Assembly: GCA_963711065.1 (NCBI GenBank)
Contig: CAVQCO010000008.1
Coordinates: forward strand, 62,001-126,000
Direction of reading: 5' to 3'
DNA length: 64,000 bases
From: Bog-473 sp963711065
GTDB taxonomy: Bacteria > Actinomycetota > Acidimicrobiia > Acidimicrobiales > RAAP-2
In this document: positions 8,524 to 16,810 of the stretch, piece by piece
Layout: each line of letters begins with the position of its first letter
Position numbering within the stretch: position 1 is the stretch's first letter
Notes under the pieces: model-generated
What the model was told of the DNA's origin: nothing
Seen by the model: the letters and a program-made list of their open reading frames with translations, nothing else
Databases searched by the model: none
Translations under genes and position numbers: made by a program

Positions 8524-9708
8524 ATGCCATCTAAGGAGTCGAGCCCGGCTTCTGGAAGCACGTCTTCCAGATGGGCGCGGATTATCCGATGGGCAGACCT
8601 GAGAGTCGTTCCGTTGCGCACGATCCTGGTGACGGTTGCAATCGTCGTCGCCGTCTATCTGGCGGGCCAACTCCTCTACCGCCTCCGCGACGTCGTGCTG
8701 CTCGTGGTGGTCGGATCGTTCGTGGCACTCGTCCTGAACCCTGTGGTCGTGGCCCTGCAGCGGTGGAAGATACGGCGTCGGGGTACTGCCGTCGCCATCG
8801 TGACGATCATCTCCCTGCTCATCTTCGGGGGTCTGGCCTTCGCGTTCGGCTATCCCCTGGTCAACAGCCTCACCCACTTCGCCAATGCGCTGCCTGCCTA
8901 TGTGGACAAGGCGCAACACGGGAAGGGCTGGATCGGTCACCTCGTTCGCAAGTACCACGTTGAGGCCTGGGTGCAGAAGAACTCACCGAAGATCACCAGC
9001 TTCGCCGAGAGCCTGGGCAAACCGGCCTTGGCCCTGGGCAAGGGCGCGTTCGCGATCCTGGCTGAGCTGGCGGCGACCTTTGCGTTCGTCATCTTGCTCC
9101 TCGTCGAGGCTCCGAAGATCCGTGCCGGTCTTCTGGGCATAATGGCCCCCGAACGGGCTGCCAGATACGAGGCAATCGGCGGCAAAGTGAGCGCATCGAT
9201 CTCCGGGTTCGTGTTAGGAGACTTCCTCACTTCACTGATCGCGGGCACGGTGATCTTCGTCACCCTCGCCATCCTCGGCGTGCCCTACGCCCTCCTCTTC
9301 GGGCTCTGGGTGGCCCTCGTCGACTTCCTTCCCCAAATCGGGGGAGCCCTGGCCGGCATCCCGACGGTGCTCTTCGCGCTGGCGCATTCGTTCACCGCAG
9401 GGGTCGTCACGGCCGTCGTGTTCCTCGCCTATACGTTCTTGGAGAACCATTTCTTGAACCCGGTCGTCATGGCCCGGACCGTCAAGATCAATCCACTCCT
9501 CGTCTTCGCGGCCGTTCTTGTCGGTGCGGATATCGGGAATTGGTTGGGCGGCCTGTTCGGCGGTTTCGTGGCCGTTCTTCTCGCGGTCCCGATTGCTGCT
9601 TCGATCCAGGTGGTGATCGTCGAGATCTGGAGGGCGACGGCGCAGGACGGCATCGTCGAGAGCGACGAAGGACCGATCGCTGCGCCTCCCGAATCGCAAT
9701 CGCCATAG
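8524..9708 (+). CDS. AI-2E family transporter (PerM/YtqR-type permease)
   Basis: 394 aa with about eight membrane helices in the AI-2E transporter arrangement: paired N-terminal helices, a soluble loop around residues 95-165, and the conserved C-terminal core with DFLPQIGGALAGIP and ENHFLNPVVMAR. Members export autoinducer-2 or act as Na+/H+ antiporters; the substrate cannot be assigned here. An in-frame ATG exists at 8467, but ATG 8524 has GAGG 5 nt upstream and gives the usual N-terminus. It is convergent with the Nramp gene. Confidence 0.85.
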   Translation: MPSKESSPASGSTSSRWARIIRWADLRVVPLRTILVTVAIVVAVYLAGQLLYRLRDVVLLVVVGSFVALVLNPVVVALQRWKIRRRGTAVAIVTIISLLIFGGLAFAFGYPLVNSLTHFANALPAYVDKAQHGKGWIGHLVRKYHVEAWVQKNSPKITSFAESLGKPALALGKGAFAILAELAATFAFVILLLVEAPKIRAGLLGIMAPERAARYEAIGGKVSASISGFVLGDFLTSLIAGTVIFVTLAILGVPYALLFGLWVALVDFLPQIGGALAGIPTVLFALAHSFTAGVVTAVVFLAYTFLENHFLNPVVMARTVKINPLLVFAAVLVGADIGNWLGGLFGGFVAVLLAVPIAASIQVVIVEIWRATAQDGIVESDEGPIAAPPESQSP

Positions 9709-9748
9709 GCAGGGCGCGAAGCTCGATGGAGCCTGCAGCTCGCCGGGC

Positions 9749-11026
9749 TCAGAAGAGGCTTTTCACCGTCAGCACAAGCACGATGAAGGACATCACCCCG
9801 ACGACGGTGACACACAACGTCGCGACAACCTTGAAGATCCGCCCATTGACTGCGGTTCCGAGTACGCGCTTTCGATTTGCCAGGATCAATACATAGGTCA
9901 ACAACATGGGCGTGATGATCCCGTTGAGCACCTGGGCGTTGACGACAAGGGCAACGAGGTTGCCGGGTGCCAGCGCGATTCCGGCGCCCACCACGATCTG
10001 CAGCGTGAACAGGCCGTAGAACAGCGGTGCCTGGCGGAAGCTCGCCGACACGGAGCGTGGTGCCCCGGTGGCGTCGGCGATCGCGTATGACGTGGAGAGT
10101 GGTACCACCGATGCGGCGAGCAGGGACGCACCGAGCAGGCCGAGCCCGAACAGCGCAGGAGCTGCGGGCCCCACGGCCGGTTCGAGCGCCTTGGCAGCTT
10201 CACGAGCTGATTCCAACGGACCCGTACCGCCGATGGCAGCCGCCGTGGCGATGATGATGAAGATGCTGATGACATCGCTCCAGATCGCACCGCTCACCGT
10301 GTCGATGCGCTCACTCGGATAATCGGCCGGCCTAATCCCCTTGTCCACGACCGCAGAGGCCACGTAGAACTGCATGTACGGGGTGATCGTGGTCCCGATC
10401 AGGGCGACCGCCAGCACTAGGAACGACTGTGTGGCCAAGAAGTGCGGCCAGACGAGGTTGCTGATGACTTGCTTGCCGTTGGGATGACTCAAGAAGGCGG
10501 CGATCGGGTATGCCAGAAACGCCAGAACCAGGATGAGGAACAATCTCTCCGCCCGAGAGTACGTGCCGAGGACGGTCAAGCCCCACACGGCAACTGCGGC
10601 GATTGGGATCGAGATGTACTGGGAGACCCCGAAGATCTGCATCGCTGCCCCAACCCCGGCGAACTCGCTGACCGTGAGGCCGGCATTGGCGATGAGCAGG
10701 AGGGACAAGGCGCCAAACGTGCTGCGCGCGGAGAACTGCTTACGGATGAGACCTCCCAATCCCTCGCCCGTGTACACACCCAGCCGAGAGCACATCTCTT
10801 GAACCACGACAAGGGCTACCGTGATGAGAACCATCAGGAACAGGGTCCGATAGCCGAACTGCGAGCCCGCGCTGGCATACGTGAGAACCCCACCGGCGTC
10901 GTTCCCGGCGTTGGCGGCGATGAGACCCGGACCGAGGATGGCAAGGACGGCGAGCAGGCTGACGATCCATCGTTTCCGCGTGTGAGGTGCCTTTGCCGGG
11001 GGCGACTGCGATGCGGTCTCCGTCAC
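9749..11026 (-). CDS. Nramp-family transporter, variant metal site (Mg2+-type NRMT candidate)
   Basis: 425 aa, about 11 membrane helices, LeuT-fold Nramp family. TM1 carries GNDAGG, so Asp43-Ala-Gly-Gly46 replaces the canonical DPGN. TM6 carries TTITPYMQFY, so Thr215-Pro-Tyr217 replaces the MPH motif. Loss of the metal-coordinating Asn and Met is typical of Nramp relatives that move hard ions such as Mg2+ rather than Mn2+/Fe2+. Its ATG overlaps the stop of the upstream PRC-barrel/MgtE-N gene by 4 bp, which also points to magnesium. Specificity is inferred from motifs and context. Confidence 0.82.
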   Translation of the reverse strand: MTETASQSPPAKAPHTRKRWIVSLLAVLAILGPGLIAANAGNDAGGVLTYASAGSQFGYRTLFLMVLITVALVVVQEMCSRLGVYTGEGLGGLIRKQFSARSTFGALSLLLIANAGLTVSEFAGVGAAMQIFGVSQYISIPIAAVAVWGLTVLGTYSRAERLFLILVLAFLAYPIAAFLSHPNGKQVISNLVWPHFLATQSFLVLAVALIGTTITPYMQFYVASAVVDKGIRPADYPSERIDTVSGAIWSDVISIFIIIATAAAIGGTGPLESAREAAKALEPAVGPAAPALFGLGLLGASLLAASVVPLSTSYAIADATGAPRSVSASFRQAPLFYGLFTLQIVVGAGIALAPGNLVALVVNAQVLNGIITPMLLTYVLILANRKRVLGTAVNGRIFKVVATLCVTVVGVMSFIVLVLTVKSLF

Positions 11027-11907
11027 TTCGGCTCATCACTCTCGAGAAGCGCCAGGAGCCGAGCCCGATCGCTCTCGCTCAACTCCGCCAGGAGCGCATC
11101 GCGTTGTTTCTGGCCCAGCTCACGCAGCGCCTCGGCCGCGGCAGACGGGGCGGCCAACGATGCAACCTGCGCCCGCTTACGCGGGCCCAGGTCCGAAATG
11201 ATGGCGACGACTTCCTTTGCGTGAAGCTTGTGCAGCTCCTTGGCCGGAGATCCCAGCTGGATGGCACCTCCGACGGTGCCCGCCGCTGCAGCGGGACCCG
11301 TGAGACCCCGCGGCCCCGCGCCCCCAGAGCGCGGCACGAAGGTCTGCAAGTCGGCCCAGTCAATGGCCCGACGGGGTGGCGGGCAGCGACGCCGCTTGCG
11401 AAGGAGGCGGCGCGCGTAGGCCCAAAACCCGACGTCGACGCCGGCGAGCTCCCATCCGTCGGACAACCTGAAGAGATATACGTCAGCAGCGCGGACGACT
11501 TGTACGCCCTCGACGTCGACCAACTGGCTGTCGAGGACATCCCGCGCCAATGCGATATCACCCTCGTTTCGCACGGGCTTTGCGACCGACATCTGGCTTG
11601 ATCGCAAGCGAACCTTGGACTGTTCAAGCGTCATCTCTGACTCGTTGACCAAGGCAAGTCCCTTGCTGAGGCTCACAAGCACGCCCGAGACTCGTGGATA
11701 AGCCGTCCCTACCTCCCAATGCACGGCGACGTCGTTCACTCGGCCGACCCTGCTGCCGCCTACGTCCACGACGGGTCTACCAAGAAGGTTCGCCAGGGAG
11801 ATCACGTCACCGGCGATCGTCCGGCGCACGGCGATCTGGTCGCGAAGGGTGCTCATGAGGTCAGGCCGACGCCACCGTTCCTTGCTGGCTCCGTCCTCGT
11901 TGGCCAC
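11023..11907 (-). CDS. PRC-barrel and MgtE N-terminal-domain protein
   Basis: 294 aa, soluble. Residues ~33-175 hold two PRC-barrel-like units (GRPVVDVGGSRVGRVNDV, then DSQLVDVEGVQVVRAADV). After a proline/glycine-rich linker, residues ~220-292 resemble the helical MgtE N domain (KELHKLHAKEVVAIISDLGPRKRA...). In MgtE channels this domain senses Mg2+ and gates the pore, but here there is no channel domain. Being translationally coupled to the Nramp transporter, it is probably its cytosolic magnesium-sensing partner. The start is GTG 11907 with GGGAGG 5 nt upstream. Confidence 0.7.
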   Translation of the reverse strand: MANEDGASKERWRRPDLMSTLRDQIAVRRTIAGDVISLANLLGRPVVDVGGSRVGRVNDVAVHWEVGTAYPRVSGVLVSLSKGLALVNESEMTLEQSKVRLRSSQMSVAKPVRNEGDIALARDVLDSQLVDVEGVQVVRAADVYLFRLSDGWELAGVDVGFWAYARRLLRKRRRCPPPRRAIDWADLQTFVPRSGGAGPRGLTGPAAAAGTVGGAIQLGSPAKELHKLHAKEVVAIISDLGPRKRAQVASLAAPSAAAEALRELGQKQRDALLAELSESDRARLLALLESDEPK

Positions 11908-12181
11908 TGCTGCCTCCCGGCCTCTTGCAGTCGTCTCGCTCGATCGGCCATTGGCGCCGACAAGATCCTGCCACGTTCCGTAGAGTTTCGGCAGGGGTCA
12001 CTGGAGCAGTTGGGATCTCTTGTCAAACGGTGTTCCTAGTCTGCGCGGCACCCCGGGCGCACCAGGTTCAAGCGCAGCAGGATGGAGCCTCGACCCTTGC
12101 CAGCAGCCACCGGACAGCGTACGGTCGCGTGAGATGGTCTAGCGGCCGTCTGGGCCGTCGACCCTGAAGCAGGAGGTCATT

Positions 12182-12601
12182 ATGGCTAAGGAAAAGGATC
12201 TTGCCTTCTACGTCGCTGTCTACGAAAGCGTCGATTTGGCGAAAGCTGACCTTGACGCCATCGAGCAGCTCCACAAAGACGATCTCATCGGAACGTTCGA
12301 CGCAGCTATCGTCGATAAAGAGAATGGCAAGCCGCACATCGTCAAGCGGATGGCCCGACCTATGGTGCGAGTGATCCCCGATTTTTTCAGCGACGACTCT
12401 GCGTTGCTGCCGTACGACGAGCTGCATGGAGCGGCCGCCGAGCTCAACGCCAGCGAGGCGGGCCTGATCGTGGTGGGAGAGCCAACGCTCGACAAGGCGT
12501 TCGACAAGGCCGTCACTCACGCGACGAAGACCCTGAAGCACGTCGTCGACGCGACAGCAGATGAGCTGGCGAAGGAGATGAAGGAGGCTGCGAGAACCTG
12601 A
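12182..12601 (+). CDS. DUF1269-like protein without membrane segment
   Basis: 139 aa, preceded by a strong AGGAGG at 12171-12176. The N-terminal half (AFYVAVYESVDLAKADLDAI...FDAAIVDKENGKPHIVKR) and C-terminal half (EAGLIVVGEPTLDKAFDKAVTHATK) match the two flanks of DUF1269 proteins. The glycine-zipper membrane region usually between them is replaced by a short soluble VRVIPDFFSDDS stretch. Function unknown; relatives often sit with stress and envelope genes. Its first 60 bases are only 48% GC (29/60), against ~73% in a sample from the tig gene. Confidence 0.6.
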   Translation: MAKEKDLAFYVAVYESVDLAKADLDAIEQLHKDDLIGTFDAAIVDKENGKPHIVKRMARPMVRVIPDFFSDDSALLPYDELHGAAAELNASEAGLIVVGEPTLDKAFDKAVTHATKTLKHVVDATADELAKEMKEAART

Positions 12602-12612
12602 CCGTCGCAGGT

Positions 12613-12641
12613 GTGACTGCTCGGATGCAGCCTGCAGTCAC
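12613..12641 (+). terminator. 8-bp stem hairpin downstream of the DUF1269-like gene
   Basis: GTGACTGC (12613-12620) pairs perfectly with GCAGTCAC (12634-12641) across a 13-nt loop, starting 12 nt after the stop codon. No T-run follows, so it is not a textbook intrinsic terminator. It could act as a Rho-assisted terminator or 3'-end stabiliser. Confidence 0.35.
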
Positions 12642-12764
12642 GGGAGATGGGCGTCAGAACTGCGTCAAAGCTGTGCGTTACACCGCAGTTTGGTTATTCA
12701 TATACGCGCGACATTGATCGCCTCGGATTCAGGTTCTACGCGTTAAATCCGGGAAGGGCGGACG

Positions 12765-13319
12765 ATGTTCAATTCGGAACTGCGAGAGATGTCGTCGCAA
12801 CTCTCGCGTCGCTGGTGGCTCTTCCTACTCGCCGGTATCGCCTGGCTGATCATTGCCGTCATCGTCCTGCGTATGGACATCAGGTCGGTGACTACGATCG
12901 GCCTGCTGCTCGGCGCCGTCTTCTTGTTCTCTGCCGTCTACCAGTTCTCGCTTGCCGGGATCCAAGGCGGTGGTTGGGCCGTGTTTCGGGTCGCCCTCGG
13001 TGTGCTCTTCATTGGCGGGGCCATCTGGTCGTTCGTGAGTCCCTACGACGCCTTCTGGGCACTCGCTGCCGCCTTCGGGTTGCTGCTCATATTGAACGGC
13101 GCTTTCGACATCGTTTACTCCGCGATGGCCCAGCCGATCAACCCCATGTGGTGGCTCGGCCTCGTTACCGGCATTCTGGAAGTCGCGCTTGGATTTTGGG
13201 CGTCACAGCAGTACATAGGCGCCCGAGCCACTTTGCTGGTCATTTGGGTCGCTGTCTTCGCCATCTTCCGCGGCATCAGCGATCTCGTTCTAGCTTTCGA
13301 GGTGCGCTCCGATCATTGA
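12765..13319 (+). CDS. HdeD/DUF308-family membrane protein
   Basis: 184 aa with six hydrophobic helices and the paired-helix layout of HdeD-like proteins (WWLFLLAGIAWLIIAVIVL at the start, an internal repeat of three helices, a charged C-terminus). HdeD contributes to acid resistance at high cell density in enterobacteria; here the role is unproven. The start is ATG 12765 with GGAAGGGCGG just upstream. It is the last intact gene before the first internal island border. Confidence 0.8.
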   Translation: MFNSELREMSSQLSRRWWLFLLAGIAWLIIAVIVLRMDIRSVTTIGLLLGAVFLFSAVYQFSLAGIQGGGWAVFRVALGVLFIGGAIWSFVSPYDAFWALAAAFGLLLILNGAFDIVYSAMAQPINPMWWLGLVTGILEVALGFWASQQYIGARATLLVIWVAVFAIFRGISDLVLAFEVRSDH

Positions 13320-13507
13320 GGCCCATCGTAACTTCGAGGATGGCCCCGCCAACCCCGAGCGGCTCGCAGATGTCAACAACAAAATCGGCGGCCCTAAACC
13401 AAGCCCAGACTGGATATCGACAGCGAGGGCTCCTTTCAAATCAATCACTTCAGGCCGGATGGATCGTCGGCCGTGGCGTGGTGGACTCAGCCGGGCGGGT
13501 GGCCGGC

Positions 13508-13550
13508 GTTGGGGTAGGTGCGGCATTTCGCCGGCCTTATCCCTTATCCC
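13508..13550 (-). repeat. 43-bp inverted repeat, right copy
   Basis: Exact reverse complement of 3675-3717, with weaker similarity continuing to about 13492. It ends where the second copy of the tRNA-Arg 3' end begins (13549-13570). A conserved reading frame through both copies would encode the same short peptide, but this follows from the DNA repeat and is not evidence for a gene. Confidence 0.85.
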
Positions 13551-13570
13551 GCACACTGCCCGGGGCGCTC
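13549..13570 (+). other. Putative internal attachment site
   Basis: It contains CTGCCCGGGGCGCTC (13556-13570), identical to the tRNA-Arg 3' end at 3647-3661. It also contains the 20-mer CCGCACACTGCCCGGGGCGC (13549-13568), identical to 18123-18142. It would be the right end of a first segment (3.66-13.57 kb) and the left end of a second (13.57-18.14 kb), as in tandem integrations at one tRNA. Confidence 0.5.
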
Positions 13571-13613
13571 CCGTGACGTCTCAAGACATGTGAGAGTTCG
13601 GTCGGTCTGTCGC

Positions 13614-13691
13614 ACACTGGCTCCGGGACCTCTGTCGCACTCTCCGGCGTGGCTCCGGCTCCTGGGCGACACTGGCTCCGGGACCTCTGTC
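13614..13691. repeat. Two 23-bp direct repeats in a non-coding stretch
   Basis: ACACTGGCTCCGGGACCTCT plus GTC occurs at 13614-13636 and again at 13669-13691, 55 bp apart, each followed by a CACTC variant. The region (13571-13787) has no gene and leads into the broken IS110-type transposase. It may be the non-coding end of that element or of another lost insertion sequence. Confidence 0.7.
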
Positions 13692-13787
13692 CCACTCGCT
13701 CCATTGTCCGAACGCTGTTTTGACCGTGGCTGGGAACCACCCGAGCCCAGGCTCGGTCTTGCAAAATTACCTCGAAAGAGGGGGACT

Positions 13788-13953
13788 ATGGGACAGTACG
13801 TCGGAATCGACCTGATCGAGGCAGCACCACCATCGTCCGGATGGCAGAAGACGGGGAGGTGCTCGGCACCGAACGATTCGTCGGCCAGCCCTTCGAACTT
13901 GCCCAGGCCATGGCTGCGCCGGACCTGGGCCCGAGGTGGTCCTCGAATCCACT
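13788..13953 (+). pseudogene. IS110-family transposase N-terminal remnant
   Basis: It starts with ATG and encodes MGQYVGIDL in one frame. It continues in a second frame as GSTTIVRMAEDGEVLGTERF...FELAQAMA, then a third frame gives EVVLEST. Together these match the start of an IS110-type (DEDD) transposase up to about residue 55. At least two indels and the loss of everything downstream make it dead. It marks past insertion-sequence activity at the island's internal border. Confidence 0.7.
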
Positions 13954-14028
13954 CATTGAGCCGTCGTGACGAACTCCCGGTGACACGGCCCACGCTCCCC
14001 AGGGGCGCTATGGCCGCGCCGAGGAGAC

Positions 14029-14754
14029 CTAGAAGGAAACGTCGCCAACAAGCTGCGCGAAGATCTCTGCAATCCTATATTCGATCTCTACCAATTCTTC
14101 CAGATTGCTGCTCGTCGAACTGAGTGACCGTCCTGGATCTTCGTCCACGAAAGACTGCTCGTCGATATCGACCTTCTCAATTATTTGATGCAGACCTTCT
14201 AAAGCCCAGTTGGCAGGAAGCCGTCGCATGCTCATTGCCTCTTCAAGTTCGCGACGCTGTTCAGCCATCTCCATGCCAACCTCTGCGGCGAGGCGGTCGA
14301 GTTCCCTGAACAAAACAGTGATCTGCAGACTCAGATCCTTCCTCGTTTCAGATTGCGCGCTCTCTGCATAGTGGTGCACCCAATCCAGGTTTCTCAAGGC
14401 GCGCTCGTGAGACGCCCTGAACCGGTGCATAGCCACTCGACCGGCGTCCTCGGCGAATGGGAGAACGGATATCGTGGCGGCAGCCAGCGCAACCTTCCCG
14501 ACGATGGACGCGTGCTTCGCTCCAACCGGTCCGCACGCGTCCGCCTCGCCGATGAGGGTCCGAGCGATGTTCTCAATGCGATGGGAAGACATCCGCAGCG
14601 GCATTCTGTTGGCGTGTCTGGCGAAGCTCATGTCGAGTGCGACCTCATCGAGCACCAGGCAGACTTCTCTGAGGGCTCCGGCCGCTTCCTCCGCGGCGCG
14701 CTGCATGTTCTCCAGGGCTTGTTTCCTATTGTTGATGTTGTGAAGACTAGCCAT
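14029..14754 (-). CDS. Hypothetical helical protein of unknown function
   Basis: I do not recognise a family. From ATG 14754 the product is 241 aa, mostly alpha-helical and charged, with an alanine-rich stretch around KVALAAATISVLPFAEDAG, an ARHANRMPLRMSSHR segment and an acidic serine-rich C-terminus. It has no signal peptide and no catalytic motif I can name. An in-frame ATG at 14808 is an alternative start (AGGTGA close by). GC content is low for the window (33/60 in one sampled line), consistent with acquisition. It is isolated between the IS110 relic and the cyclase gene. Confidence 0.55.
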   Translation of the reverse strand: MASLHNINNRKQALENMQRAAEEAAGALREVCLVLDEVALDMSFARHANRMPLRMSSHRIENIARTLIGEADACGPVGAKHASIVGKVALAAATISVLPFAEDAGRVAMHRFRASHERALRNLDWVHHYAESAQSETRKDLSLQITVLFRELDRLAAEVGMEMAEQRRELEEAMSMRRLPANWALEGLHQIIEKVDIDEQSFVDEDPGRSLSSTSSNLEELVEIEYRIAEIFAQLVGDVSF

Positions 14755-14936
14755 TCGTCCCAATTTTGGGTGCGGTGCCAATCTCCACTCCCTCGACCCA
14801 TGGTTCACCTACGCCGGCTACACGTCTACTGGCGCCGTGACCCTGACCAAGAACAGACCAACAACAGCGGCTCCTGATACGGGGACGGGAAACGATGCTC
14901 AGTGGTTGGAGGGGGCACCCCCCAAGATGCCGCAGG

Positions 14937-15068
14937 GTGGTACCCCGTCCCGGCAATGAACGGAGGCACCCTCGCAAATTCGGTCACCGAACAGTCTCCT
15001 CGCTGATCTTGCTTGGATTGGCAGTCCTGATCGTGATCATTCTTCTGTTCTCCCCAGTATTTAGCTGA
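14937..15068 (+). CDS. Possible 43-aa single-helix membrane peptide
   Basis: An open frame from GTG 14937 to TGA 15068 encodes a basic N-terminus (RRHPRKFGHR) followed by one strong hydrophobic helix (LILLGLAVLIVIILLFSPVF). This is the layout of small membrane proteins. The ribosome-binding site is weak and the start uncertain. The rest of the 14.8-15.1 kb gap shows nothing else. Kept as a low-confidence small gene. Confidence 0.25.
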   Translation: MVPRPGNERRHPRKFGHRTVSSLILLGLAVLIVIILLFSPVFS

Positions 15069-15098
15069 GTCGAAGACCAACTGGCTTGCAGCTGTGGT

Positions 15099-16433
15099 TC
15101 AACCAGAGACCGCGTAGAGCTTCCAGCTCCCCGGCACCCCTTTGAGCACGTGCTCACCTCGGTCGTTGAACTCAATACCCGAGCCAATCACGAGGTCCTT
15201 CACGGTGCTCGAGACAAGAACCTCGTTCGGTGAGGCCAAAGAACCGACCCGAGCGGCGATGTGAACGGCGAGGCCGCCCAGATCGTTGCCTCTCACCTCG
15301 CACTCACCGGTGTGGAGACCCATGCGCAGTTCGATACCAAGGGCCCGAGTGGCGTCGATGATCATCTGGCCACAACGGATGGCCCGAGCCGGACCATCGA
15401 ATGAAACGAGGAAGCCGTCTCCTGTCGTGTTGACCTCGCGACCTCGGAATATCCGCAGTTGTTCGCGGACAATTTGATCATGGCGATCCAGTATGGACCG
15501 CCACCGTTGATCACCCAGCGAGGCTGCACGTTCGGTCGATCCGACGATATCGGTGAAGAGTACAGAGACCAGAACCCGGTCGACGTCGGTTGCGGGTCTC
15601 GTACCGGTCAAGAACTCGGCAACTTCGTCGAAGATCAGCTCTTGCTGGCTGAAGATCAACATGTCGTGACCCGGCAGCTCGACGAACTTGGATCCCTCAA
15701 TGTGTTCGGCCACGTAACGCCCTTGAGCAATGGGCAAGAAGCTCGGATTGTCGGCGCTCAGGACCAGCGTGGGCACCCGGATGAGCGGGAGCACCGGACG
15801 AACATCGAGGTTCCGAAGCAGGTAGTCGTACTGTGCGGCCGCGGTTCTCGGGGTGACCGACGACCTGAAGAGCCGGGCAAGGGCATCGCGGCGAACCGGG
15901 TCTTCCGAGCCCGCCGCGCTCGCAAGCGAGAGGAACTCGGGCGTACCCCAGTGCGTTCGGAGGAATTCGACGACGAAGTCAAGCGCCTCAGGTGTGAAAC
16001 CGATGGGATAGCCATCAGCGATCAGATAACGGGCAGTGGTATTGCACAGCACGAGGGAATCGACCCGTTCGGGGTGTGCAGCGGCATAGAGGATTGTGAT
16101 CGGGCCTGCATCGACCGTCGCGAGGATGGATGTCCGCTCCGACCCGACCGCGTTGAGGACGCTTTCGATGTCCTCCGTCCACTCTTCCCATGTCGGTATG
16201 GCGTTACGAGGCACACCGTCAGATGCCCCGGTGCCTCGTCGATCGAAAAAGATCAACCGGCGTAACGACGCCAACCGTCTGAGAAAGTCGGCAATGACGG
16301 GGTCCTCCCATGCCATCTCGACGTTGCTGCCAAGTCCGTTGAAGAAGAGGAGGTCGGAAGGTCCCTCTCCGAGGACCTGGTAGGCAACGTCGGCATCCCC
16401 AATGGCCACGTACTTGGTGTCGGGACGGCTCAT
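15099..16433 (-). CDS. Alpha/beta hydrolase - class III adenylate/guanylate cyclase fusion
   Basis: 444 aa from ATG 16433 (MSRPDTKYVAIGD, the usual start for this group). The N-terminal ~265 residues form an alpha/beta hydrolase-like domain, with FFDRRGTGASDG and a conserved GHDM near its end. The C-terminal ~170 residues are a class III nucleotidyl cyclase with FTDIVGSTERA (metal Asp) and NTTGDGFLVSF. It would make cAMP or cGMP, with the hydrolase part possibly sensing a ligand. The hydrolase nucleophile region reads ATVDAG rather than G-x-S-x-G, so that domain is probably non-catalytic. A paralogue lies at 31.3-32.7 kb. Confidence 0.85.
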   Translation of the reverse strand: MSRPDTKYVAIGDADVAYQVLGEGPSDLLFFNGLGSNVEMAWEDPVIADFLRRLASLRRLIFFDRRGTGASDGVPRNAIPTWEEWTEDIESVLNAVGSERTSILATVDAGPITILYAAAHPERVDSLVLCNTTARYLIADGYPIGFTPEALDFVVEFLRTHWGTPEFLSLASAAGSEDPVRRDALARLFRSSVTPRTAAAQYDYLLRNLDVRPVLPLIRVPTLVLSADNPSFLPIAQGRYVAEHIEGSKFVELPGHDMLIFSQQELIFDEVAEFLTGTRPATDVDRVLVSVLFTDIVGSTERAASLGDQRWRSILDRHDQIVREQLRIFRGREVNTTGDGFLVSFDGPARAIRCGQMIIDATRALGIELRMGLHTGECEVRGNDLGGLAVHIAARVGSLASPNEVLVSSTVKDLVIGSGIEFNDRGEHVLKGVPGSWKLYAVSG

Positions 16434-16810
16434 AGGGTGAAGAGTCTGACCTGCGGTCCCGTTCGATGCCGGGAACCCGCCCTTGGCGGGGCTTCGTGCG
16501 CCACGATTCAGCGTCCGAATTGCGGACGCCATGAGGATTGGTCGCCCAAGGTCATCGACCAGACCATCACCTCCCACGTCGGGCCATGGCGCCTCTCACG
16601 CAGCTTTGGCGAGCCGACACACCGAAGGGCCGAATCGCGCTCATTGAGATTGCCTCAGTCGTGCAGGGTGGCACCCCGACCCGGCGAACTGGGCTACCCA
16701 GTGAGCGGGATTATGGGCGTCGCACAGTGGGATACTGCTGACGCATCGCGGGCCGGCCGCGGTGAGCTCGGAGATCGGCGGCAACGACCGTCGCGACTGG
16801 AAGGTGATCG
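16434..16810. other. 377-bp gap between divergent genes
   Basis: No gene with a convincing start and family. One open frame around 16630-16741 encodes IASVVQGGTPTRR, faintly like the start of a type I restriction specificity domain, but it is too short and stops at once. The region must hold promoters for the cyclase (leftward) and the nitronate monooxygenase (rightward). Confidence 0.35.

Noticed and set aside
11908..12181. Possible Mg2+ riboswitch (M-box) ahead of the PRC-MgtE-N/Nramp operon.
   Set aside because: I could not find the conserved M-box blocks on the minus strand. A TTGACA at 12021-12026 lacks a matching -10.
3627..13556. Open frames in both inverted-repeat copies encode the same peptide GIRDKAGEMPHLPQ.
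   Set aside because: The identity follows from the 43-bp DNA repeat. The frames have no ribosome-binding site and one overlaps tRNA-Arg.
16538..16741. Fragment resembling a type I restriction specificity subunit (IASVVQGGTPTRR).
   Set aside because: Only about 13 residues look similar, it stops at once, and no methylase or helicase gene is near.
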